A stretch of 8,505 bases of DNA from Candidatus Babeliales bacterium (GTDB lineage: Bacteria; Babelota; Babeliae; Babelales; CAZZPM01): positions 1 through 8,505 of the forward strand of contig JAESUJ010000098.1 in NCBI GenBank assembly GCA_016763165.1, given 5' to 3'. A program made the translations under genes and the position numbers. The notes below the pieces were generated by a model, which ran no database searches, was not told the origin of the DNA, and saw nothing but the letters and a program-made list of their open reading frames with translations. Below, in pieces: positions 1 through 6,576 of the stretch (positions are counted from its first letter, which is position 1; each line of letters starts with the position of its first letter).

Positions 1-1
1 T

Positions 2-1184
2 GGACGATTCCATTCAATACATCTTGCTCGTCAACTTATGAAAAAAAAAATACTGCATCGACTCTATTCATGGCCATGTAACTTTGATGAAAGATCTTTT
101 TTTAAAGAAAAAATAGTGAGCAGTCAATTTTATCAATCGGTTGGATGGGCGTATGAAAAGTTTCGTATGCAAAAAATTATTCCTCTTGCTCAGTGGTATG
201 TTTTACATGACAATCGATTTGATCAATGGTTTTCAAAAAAGTTAATAGATGAAGAACCATTCGATCTTCTTGTCGGATGGGCACATTATATTTCATCAAG
301 TATTCCTGTTGCTCGTGAAAAAGGAGCTCGTGTCATTCTGGAAGTAGGTTCGATGCATATTTTGGAAAATCAGAATATTGTTGAGCAAGAGTCTGCCAAG
401 CATGGTTTTTATGCACCAGTTATTGATCAAAAAAACATTGATAAAATGTTGAAGGAATATGAGGAAGTTGATCGGATTATGGTTCCATCAAGTCATGTAT
501 TCGATAGTTTTATTAAACATGGAATTCCTTCTGAAAAAGTGATAGTCACTCCATATGGAACAGATCTTCAGCAATTTCAGTGCAGAAAAATCAAACCGGA
601 AAAATATCGTCTTTTATTTGTTGGTCGTGTCGGGCTTGCCAAGGGAATGCATTACTTGCTTGAAGCATGGGATCAACTTGATTTCAAAAAAAAAAGATGC
701 CGAACTGCATATCGTTGGTCCTCTTGATGAACAGATGAAAGAGTATCTTAAGCAAAGAAAAAAAAATGAAACGATCATTTGGCATGGAGGGGTTGCTCAT
801 GAAAAGTTAGCAAGTCTCTATCAACAGGCGTCATTGTTTGTGTTGCCTTCATTGCAAGAGGGATTGGCAATGGTCTTAATTGAAGCGATGGCATCAGGTT
901 TGCCACTGCTTGCAACAAATAGAACCGGAGCAGAAGATATTATAATTGATGCTCAACAGGGATTTATCATTGACTCATCCAATAGCAACCTGTTAGCAGA
1001 AAAAATAGCATGGGGCTTTGAGAATCAGGATGAGCTATTTGAGATGGGACAAAAGGGTGCCATTCAAGCAAAAAAGTATACGTGGGATTTGTATGGTGAT
1101 GCAGTTACAAAAAAGTATGAAGAGATTTTAAATCAATCTTTTTATGAAAATGAAAGTAGAAAAGAGAGATGGAAAAGCGTTTAG
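2..1184 (+). CDS. GT4-family glycosyltransferase, 5'-partial and frameshifted
   Basis: Retaining GT-B glycosyltransferase that probably adds a sugar from a nucleotide-sugar donor to a lipid-linked or surface glycan in the cytoplasm. The frame is open to the left edge: bases 2-37 encode GRFHSIHLARQL, which matches the start of this GT4 group (G-K/R-F-H...LAR-L), so the ATG at 38 is internal and the true start lies outside the window. Counting from base 2, the N-terminal half runs to about residue 195 and includes the VTPYGTDL segment. The donor-binding half follows, with LFVGRV, LHIVGP and the family E-x7-E motif EGLAMVLIE (E286 and E294 after correction; codons 858 and 882). The frame breaks in the A10 run at 686-695. 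The uncorrected frame stops at 725-727, and the second half continues in another frame from about 696. Removing one A gives 393 residues within the window, a near-complete enzyme. It overlaps the flippase start by 16 bases. Family is secure; sugar specificity is unknown. Confidence 0.88.
686..695 (+). other. A10 tract at a +1 frame break in the GT4 gene
   Basis: Ten consecutive A residues. Upstream, the frame reads ...WDQLDFKKK and then goes off into RCRTAYRWSS and a stop at 725-727. Downstream, the sensible frame reads DAELHIVGPLDEQ. Nine As would join them as LDFKKKDAELHIVGP, which fits the family. Another A10 (41-50) and an A9 (758-766) in the same gene leave the frame intact. The break may be a sequencing error, a real mutation, or a site where polymerase slippage restores the frame; sequence alone cannot decide. 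Confidence 0.85.
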
Positions 1185-2467
1185 TTATTAAACAGTTTAT
1201 CTATTTATTCACAAGCCAGTATTCGGGACTTTTTGTAAGTATAGCAGGAGGCATTGCTCTTACTCGCCTGCTCGATCCATCAGCGTTTGGGATTATTGCA
1301 GCATTTTTATTTTATTTAACATCATTCAATTGGATTTCTGAATTTGGCTGGGATCAAGGGTTTATGGTTCACACAGAGATTGATCTTGATACAGCGGCTG
1401 CAACGCACTGCATGATACGAACAGTGACAGGATTGATCCCCGTTTTTACGTTTATTTGTTTAAAGTTATTAGGAATAAAATTTTCATTTCAGGAGTATTT
1501 TTCTGTTCTGTTTGTTTTAGCAATTAGTTACTTTTTTGAAAAAATAAGTTTAACGCCAAAAACAATTTTAGAGCGAAACTATCAATTAAGTTCTTGCGCT
1601 TTATTGGAAACAGCAGCAACAGTTTTAAGCTATGGAGTCGCCCTTACATGCGCCTACAAAGGTTGGGGAGCTATGAGTTTAGCTATGCAGCGACTGACCG
1701 AAAAAGTCATTTTATGCGTAGGTTATTTTTATGTAAGCTCATGGAGATACTCAATTCGCGGGTCGTTATGGGTAGTGAAAAGGTTTTTGATTACATTTGG
1801 CTTAGCAACATATCTTGGGTCGCTTGTCTCGTTAATCATTTATGATTTTATGGGATGGTTTGTTGCATGGTATGTGAATATTCATGATGCTGGCCTGTAT
1901 GCAAAAGCTTTTAATTTGGCGACATTCCCTCTTATTTTTACTGCCATATGTTCTCGATCAACTATTCCTTTGTACACAAAATATCAAAATGATGTCCCAG
2001 CAATAAGAAACATTTTTATTAAGATGCAGTTATTTAAAATCTTTTTACTTATTCCATTACAAATAGGTTTAGTGCTTACCAGCTGGTGGTGGATTCCAAA
2101 AGGGTTAGGCTCGCAATGGTTGCTTCTCGTACCAGTCTACAATGTGATGGCTGTGTATGGTCTGTTCCGTTCATTTTTTGATGACGTGCCGAATGTGTTG
2201 ACGTATGGATTTAGAAACCCATGGCTTCTAACGCAAAGTCAAGCGATCCAGGCATCAGTAATTGTAGTATTTGGTTTTATGCTTATTCCACGATATCAAG
2301 CATTGGGAAGCGCTATCACGATGTCGGTATCGATGGCAATCGCAACAATTTATTTGTGGTATCATGTTTTGAAAAAACTTTCTTGTACAAAAGCAACTTT
2401 TTATGGTGCAACGCGTGACTATTGGTACATGATAAAAAATGCGAAAGAGTGGTATGCAGAGCAATAA
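1169..2467 (+). CDS. Wzx-like polysaccharide / lipid-linked oligosaccharide flippase (MOP superfamily)
   Basis: Multispanning inner-membrane protein of 432 residues, expected to move an undecaprenyl-linked glycan from the cytoplasmic to the periplasmic face. The N-terminus has the family signature: GGIALTRLLDPSAFGIIAA (residues about 27-45), then the EFGWDQGF and DLDTAAATH segments. Further matches are PKTILERNY, the G-W-G-A-M-S-L stretch, AGLYAKAFNLATFP and SRSTIPLYTKYQ. Hydrophobic helices run through the whole protein, consistent with 10 to 12 membrane segments. The start at 1169 is preceded directly by AAAGAGAG, and the N-terminus MEKRLVIKQF is typical. It overlaps the upstream glycosyltransferase by 16 bases and the downstream one by 14, suggesting translational coupling. 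The length is at the short end for Wzx proteins. Other MOP exporters are possible, but the glycosyltransferase neighbours favour a glycan flippase. Confidence 0.87.
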   Translation: MEKRLVIKQFIYLFTSQYSGLFVSIAGGIALTRLLDPSAFGIIAAFLFYLTSFNWISEFGWDQGFMVHTEIDLDTAAATHCMIRTVTGLIPVFTFICLKLLGIKFSFQEYFSVLFVLAISYFFEKISLTPKTILERNYQLSSCALLETAATVLSYGVALTCAYKGWGAMSLAMQRLTEKVILCVGYFYVSSWRYSIRGSLWVVKRFLITFGLATYLGSLVSLIIYDFMGWFVAWYVNIHDAGLYAKAFNLATFPLIFTAICSRSTIPLYTKYQNDVPAIRNIFIKMQLFKIFLLIPLQIGLVLTSWWWIPKGLGSQWLLLVPVYNVMAVYGLFRSFFDDVPNVLTYGFRNPWLLTQSQAIQASVIVVFGFMLIPRYQALGSAITMSVSMAIATIYLWYHVLKKLSCTKATFYGATRDYWYMIKNAKEWYAEQ

Positions 2468-3497
2468 AAAAATGTTATTGGTCGGTCAATTTTCTAGAAA
2501 CCCTCATGTTTATTGCTATGCAGATTCTTTTGTAAATAGTTTTAGACGACTTGGGTATGTGGTTGAGATTTTTGCTTACTATCCATCATTCAAAACAAAT
2601 ATATTGAGTCGATTGTATGCATTTTTTTGGCAACTTTGCATCAATATTCAGCTACTTTTTGTCTGTTTCTGGCAGAGACCAGATATTTTATTTGTTTTAA
2701 AAGGTGAGCCATTATTTGCAAAAACAGTTGCATGGCTGAAAAGAATGTATGGAGTGAAGATTATCTGGTTCTATCCAGACAGCCCGTTTATTTTTTGGAA
2801 CGGAAACTCCAATAGTCAGATGTTGAAAGTTTTGCCATCGGTTGATCTATATCTTTGTTGGTCTCAGCGTTTAGTTGAGCTGTTATTTCATGCTGGGGCA
2901 CCAGATGTTGAATATTTTCCATTTGGTTTTGATTCGGATATTTTTTTTAAAAAAGCTTCAACTAATAAACTTCAATTGTATAAAAACGATCTTTTATTTG
3001 TTGGAACATGGTCGAAAGAGCGTGAGCACTGGCTCACCTTGTTAGTTGAAAAAAAACCGGACATTTCGTTAGTTATTTTTGGAACAGGCTGGAAAGAACG
3101 ACAGCATAAGGAATATCGATTGACATCGTATATTCATGGCGATGCGTTACCAGTTGCCCAGATGGTTGATTTTTTTTCTGCATCAAAAATTGTGCTTAAT
3201 TTTTTACGACCTCAAAACTTTGATTCTCATAACATGCGGAGCATAGAAGTTCCAGCTACAGGAAATTTTTTACTTGCGGAAAGATCGTATGAACATGCAG
3301 TGACTCTCTTTGAAGAGAACAAAGAGATTGTCTGTTTTTCAACAATAGGTGAATTAATTGAAAAAATAGAATATTATATATCGCATGAGGAGGAGCGGCT
3401 AAAAATCGCTTGCAATGCGCATGCAAAAGCACAAGAATATTCTTTAGACTTGCTTTTGCAGCAAAAGTTTCAAAAAAAGGAGTTGGTGAATAGATGA
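2454..3497 (+). CDS. CgeB-like glycosyltransferase (glycosyl transferases group 1)
   Basis: Predicted cytosolic GT-B glycosyltransferase of about 347 residues, related to the CgeB/DUF3880-type proteins. The first half begins with a short beta-strand (KMLLVGQFS) and contains KGEPLFAKTV, the KIIWFYPDSP strand and DLYLCWSQRLVELLFHAGAP, followed by the hinge segment YFPFGFDSDIF. The C-terminal half has DLLFVGTWSKER, LVIFGTGW and the family block N-M-R-x-x-E-V-P-A-T-G-N-F-L-L-A-E; its first Glu is about residue 265, where this family has the conserved donor-binding acid. An in-frame ATG at 2439 would add five residues, but 2454 is preferred because GAAAGAG (2443-2449) sits just upstream, whereas 2439 has no such site. 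The last codons overlap the methyltransferase start by four bases (ATGA). The sugar and acceptor cannot be read from the sequence. Confidence 0.85.
   Translation: MQSNKKMLLVGQFSRNPHVYCYADSFVNSFRRLGYVVEIFAYYPSFKTNILSRLYAFFWQLCINIQLLFVCFWQRPDILFVLKGEPLFAKTVAWLKRMYGVKIIWFYPDSPFIFWNGNSNSQMLKVLPSVDLYLCWSQRLVELLFHAGAPDVEYFPFGFDSDIFFKKASTNKLQLYKNDLLFVGTWSKEREHWLTLLVEKKPDISLVIFGTGWKERQHKEYRLTSYIHGDALPVAQMVDFFSASKIVLNFLRPQNFDSHNMRSIEVPATGNFLLAERSYEHAVTLFEENKEIVCFSTIGELIEKIEYYISHEEERLKIACNAHAKAQEYSLDLLLQQKFQKKELVNR
3477..3482 (+). promoter_or_regulatory. Shine-Dalgarno for the methyltransferase, inside the preceding gene
   Basis: AAGGAG lies 11 bases upstream of the ATG at 3494, within the last codons of the CgeB-like gene. 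With the four-base ATGA stop-start overlap, it supports the 3494 start and implies coupled translation. Confidence 0.7.
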
Positions 3498-4153
3498 CAA
3501 CATTACATAGTGGTGTTTCCGATGTTAAAATTCAATATTTAACTAAATTTGTAAAAGCTCCATCAGTTCTTGATCTGGGTGCTGGAAATTGCCAGTACAG
3601 CAAGTGGATAAAGCTGATGCATCCTGATATTAAAATTACAGCTGTAGATCATGCATCGTCTGATGTTCCAGATGGTGTTTTGTTCCAATGTTTAGATATC
3701 GAAAAAAAGCTTCCTTTTGAGGATCAATCATTTGAAACTATCATAGCATTCGATATTTTAGAGCACATAGATTCAGTTGATAATTTATTGGATGAGCTGT
3801 TTCGAGTTTTAAAACCTGGTGGAATTATTCTTGGATCTGTTCCTCATGATGAAGATCATTTTTTGCCAGCATATAATTTAACTTTTTATCATCGATCAGA
3901 TGTGACGCATAAGCGGTACTATGTTCCCAAAACATTGATCAAAACAGTAACAAAGCATGGCTTTATTAATACAGAGACATGGCTTGAAGGAGGCGTGAGC
4001 CCGGCTGTATTTGCTGAGTTTTTTCCTCGACTGATAAAGCCAATTGTTAAAAAGGCAATCGGATTGTTCAGGCGCTTGAAGATAATTAGAACAGATGTTT
4101 TAAAGTCTGACCTGTTTTTTACTGCATACAAAGAGGACCTGAGAAAATTATAA
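3494..4153 (+). CDS. Class I SAM-dependent methyltransferase (Methyltransf_11 type)
   Basis: Soluble methyltransferase of 219 residues. Motif I is VLDLGAGN (residues 25-32), the SAM-binding loop. The acidic end of strand 2 is AVDH (D52), which should hold the SAM ribose. CLDIEKKLPF (67-76) covers strand 3, FETIIAFDILEHI (80-92) is the strand 4 and post-motif region, and FRVLKPGG (103-110) is the usual turn before strand 5. The C-terminal part, HKRYYVPKTLIKTVTKHGF, matches the H-x-R-x-Y/F-P-x-x-L-x-x-x-x-x-x-x-G-F helix common in methyltransferases of glycan clusters. Lying between glycosyltransferases and the membrane transferase-like genes, it may methylate a sugar or the end of the glycan, but its acceptor is not evident. 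The start is fixed by the ATGA overlap with the preceding gene. The stop is followed by a 43-base gap. Confidence 0.88.
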   Translation: MTTLHSGVSDVKIQYLTKFVKAPSVLDLGAGNCQYSKWIKLMHPDIKITAVDHASSDVPDGVLFQCLDIEKKLPFEDQSFETIIAFDILEHIDSVDNLLDELFRVLKPGGIILGSVPHDEDHFLPAYNLTFYHRSDVTHKRYYVPKTLIKTVTKHGFINTETWLEGGVSPAVFAEFFPRLIKPIVKKAIGLFRRLKIIRTDVLKSDLFFTAYKEDLRKL

Positions 4154-4180
4154 GTAGATAATCTTTTATAAAAAAAATGA

Positions 4181-4187
4181 AAAGGAG
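4181..4187 (+). promoter_or_regulatory. Strong Shine-Dalgarno for the first TMTC-like gene
   Basis: AAAGGAG is followed by a nine-base T-rich spacer and ATG at 4197. It fixes the start of this gene and, unlike the overlapped junctions upstream, allows translation independent of the methyltransferase gene. Confidence 0.75.
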
Positions 4188-4196
4188 TTTTTTGTA

Positions 4197-6547
4197 ATGA
4201 AAAATAAAAAAGCAACTGGGCTTGATGGTTTTATATCAAAATACATCGGGTGGATCCATCTTACTCTTGTCCCAGCATTCATAACTATTTTAACCATCGT
4301 TTTTTATCATCCATCGTTAGTCTATCCATTTCAATTTGATGATTTGGCAAATATAACTAAAAAATTTGATATTCGTTTTTTTGACCCATACAAACAGATT
4401 ATGTGCAACTCTCGCTGGTTGGGAGAGTGGCTCAATAAATTAAACTATCAAGTTGGTGGGTTTAATCCATGGTATTATCGTGTTTGCAATGTAAGCATAC
4501 ATATAATTACAGGATTTTTAGTTTTTATGTTTATTTATGCGATTTGCAAAAAATCAGAAGAGAATTCCTTGTTGCAAAAAAGAGCTACATGGATAGCGCA
4601 GTTAACGATGGTTCTGTTTTTATTGCATCCAGTCCAAACACAGACAGTTTCATATGTTATTCAAGCACGACTTGAAGGACTCGCAACGTTGTTTGTGATG
4701 ATGATAGCAAACCTTTTTTTAGCCGCATATTCAGTACGATCAATGGCAGCACGAGGATTTTTATTAGCGCTCGCTATTTTATTAGGATTCATTTCATGTG
4801 GAACAAAAGAGATTGTTATTGTTGCACCATTTTTAATTATGGCCGTCGATTGGTTCTTTTTATCCAAGATGGAGTGGAGTTTATTTAAGCAACGCATCTG
4901 GTTCCATGTTCTGTTTACAGCAGTGATTATTTTGTCATTGCTTTATTATTTGAAGCCTAAGTTTTTCTTTGATGTTTTGGGTTTAAAAGTGACCATGCCA
5001 AATAATCGTGGAAATATTTTGACTGACAATGCGATGGATATGATCAAGCCATTTCATTATTTGATTTCAGAATTTAAAGTTATTTTACATTATTTATGGG
5101 TTTTTATCTGGCCGTTTGGCATGAGTGTTGAGTATGACTGGAAATTATCATCCAGTTTCTTTGCTCCGGATTCATTTTTACCATTTCTTTTTTTATCATC
5201 TATTGGTGGCATGATTGGATATCTTTTAAAGGAAAAAAAACTTCCAGCAGTCTCGTTTGGTTTGCTCTGGTTTTTTATTGCAATAGCACCGCGTTCAACG
5301 TTGATTCCATCCCCTGAATTGATTTGTGATTATAAAACATATTTGGCATCCGTTGGTTGGTTGTTTTTGTTAAGTGTTGGTATTATTTGGTTGGCAGACA
5401 GCGCTTTCCAGAAGTTTTTTGAAAATAAAAAACTGTTTTCTTTAGAAAATCATGCCGGTCAGATGGTATTTATTTCTTTTTGTGCCTTAACATTGGGCTG
5501 GTCAAGCATGGAAAGAAATCTTGTTTGGAAATCAGCGATTGAATTTTGGCAGGATATTGTTGTGAAAGCTCCAAAAAAGGCACGAGCTCATAATAATTTG
5601 GGTGTTGCATTGTCTGAAGATGGTCGATTTGATGAAGCGATCCCATGCTATTTACAAGCAATTAGATTGGATGCTGTCTATTCAGATCCATGGAGTAACA
5701 TAGCTGTTGCATATTCAGTTAAAGATGATGATGACAAAGCAATTTCAGCTTTACAAGAAGCTATTCGAATCTTTCCAAATTATGCTGAAGCGTACAATAA
5801 TTTAGGAACGTTATACATCAAGAAAAAAGAGTTTGAACAAGCAGGAAAAATGTTACATCATGCGATCGCATTGCGTGGACATTATGGCAAAGCATGGTTC
5901 AACTTAGGTCGTATGCATTTGGAACAGAACAAACCTGAAGAAGCATGGGCTTATTTTGACAATGCAACCAAGGGTGATTTAGATACAAGTGAAGGGTACC
6001 ATGTTCTTGGTCAAATTAGCATGCAGGTAAAAAATATAAAGAAGCAGCTGATGCATTTGAAAAAGCGACAAAAAAAGGTGCAAGTGGACCACAGGTTATG
6101 TTTAATTTAGCAAATGCATATTTCATGGCAGAGGACTTTCAACAAGCTTCATCCGTCTATCTTCAGTTACATAAATCAGCACCACAAGATCCACGATTTG
6201 TCTATAATCTTGCAGAGACAAAGTTAGCAATGAAGGAGTACCAAGCAGCGATTCCATTATTTCAACAAGTTGATGAAGTAGGCCCTGAGTTTGCACATGC
6301 GTATGTTCGAATTTCACATGCATATGAAATGCAGAAAGATTATAAGAAAGCACAAGAGTTTTTAACAAGCATTGCTAGCACATATGAAACAGAAGAGTTC
6401 AAAAAAATAGTGCACAATGAGCAGCGTCGGATTACGGTGCAAGAGCAGTTGTCAACAGGAACAGGCAGTGTGACCTTGACTGGTGAAGAGTTCCAAAGAT
6501 TGCTTGCATCTCGTCAGCAAGAAGCGCAAGCTCAATCTGCTGCATAA
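4197..6547 (+). CDS. TMTC-like GT-C membrane protein with eight TPRs, frameshifted
   Basis: Large membrane protein: about 460 residues of hydrophobic helices followed by TPRs, the layout of the TMTC O-mannosyltransferases and their uncharacterised bacterial relatives. In the first outer loop after TM1 (about 18-38) it has YPFQFDD (D48, D49), the acidic pair expected of GT-C enzymes. Further family marks are HPVQTQT (from H144) with R158-L-E-G, GTKE (202-205), NNRGNILT (269-276), YDWKLSSS (from Y313), PRSTLIP (365-371) and DYKTY (378-382). MERNLVWKSAIEFW leads into the TPRs. The frame at 4197 runs on with 24 off-frame residues after an A6 run (6029-6034) and stops at 6108-6110. The adjacent frame carries the rest to 6547. 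One added A, or a -1 slip, gives 783 residues and eight exact 34-residue TPRs (462-733), ending in a Gln/Ala-rich tail. Likely role: transferring sugar from a polyprenyl carrier outside the membrane, with TPRs binding the acceptor. The activity is inferred. Confidence 0.82.
5580..6394 (+). repeat. Eight tandem TPR units in the first TMTC-like protein
   Basis: After frame correction, the protein contains eight consecutive units of exactly 34 residues (462-495, 496-529, 530-563, 564-597, 598-631, 632-665, 666-699, 700-733). The units show the TPR pattern: aromatic or small residue at 4, N-L-G/A at 6-8, A at 20, and often a final Y or P turn. Examples begin ARAHNNLGVA, AEAYNNLGTL and PQVMFNLANA. 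By analogy with TMTC proteins the array should face the periplasm, but that orientation is inferred. Confidence 0.9.
6029..6034 (+). other. A6 tract / A AAA AAT heptamer at a frame break in the TPR array
   Basis: In the upstream frame the codons are GTA AAA AAT, and 6029-6035 reads A AAA AAT, which fits the X XXY YYZ form of a -1 slippery site. The downstream TPR frame resumes as AAA TAT AAA GAA. Either a -1 slip here or a seventh A gives MQVKKYKEAADAF, which completes TPR5 at exactly 34 residues. I saw no strong downstream stem or upstream Shine-Dalgarno stimulator. Confidence 0.8.
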
Positions 6548-6548
6548 A

Positions 6549-6565
6549 CTTTTTTAATAAAAAAG
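6549..6565 (+). promoter_or_regulatory. Perfect AT hairpin touching the Shine-Dalgarno of the second TMTC-like gene
   Basis: CTTTTTT-AAT-AAAAAAG has 7-bp perfect arms and a three-base loop. It starts two bases after the stop of the first TMTC-like gene, and its last G is the first G of the next gene's AAGGAG. It has a single G-C pair, so it is weak. It has no T-run after the stem and is not a convincing terminator. Confidence 0.3.
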
Positions 6566-6568
6566 GAG
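6562..6568 (+). promoter_or_regulatory. Strong Shine-Dalgarno for the second TMTC-like gene
   Basis: AAAGGAG is eight bases upstream of the ATG at 6577, the only good start for the frame that runs to the right edge. It closely resembles the site before the first paralogue (AAAGGAG at 4181-4187). Confidence 0.75.
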
Positions 6569-6576
6569 AGAGTTTA

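Noticed and set aside
555..695. Second reading frame of the glycosyltransferase, open from an ATG at 555 and overlapping the first frame
   Set aside because: Before about 696 this frame encodes nothing family-like (GLPRECITCLKHG) while the other frame encodes LFVGRVGLAKGMHYLLEAW. Only the part after the A10 tract is real, so I treat both as one broken gene.
2941..2954. T8-A6 tract in the CgeB-like gene as a third frame break
   Set aside because: The protein reads sensibly through it (GFDSDIFFKKAS), and the downstream FVGTW and E-V-P-A-T-G motifs are in the same frame, so the tract is intact. The same holds for the A8 tract at 5233-5240.
3919..4153. Intrinsic terminator after the methyltransferase gene
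   Set aside because: There is no GC-rich stem followed by a T-run between the methyltransferase stop and the next start. The T-run at 4188-4193 follows the Shine-Dalgarno rather than a stem.
4148..4196. Promoter for the TMTC-like pair in the 43-base gap (GATAAT at 4157-4162, palindrome TTTTATAAAA at 4163-4172)
   Set aside because: The -10-like match has no reasonable -35 element about 17 bases upstream, and A/T palindromes are expected by chance here. Not enough to call a promoter or terminator.
6098..6547. A separate small TPR protein starting at the ATG at 6098
   Set aside because: The TPR frame extends upstream of 6098 to the A6 tract (KYKEAADAFEKATKKG), the ATG falls in the middle of a TPR helix, and there is no ribosome site before it. 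It is the 3' part of the gene starting at 4197.
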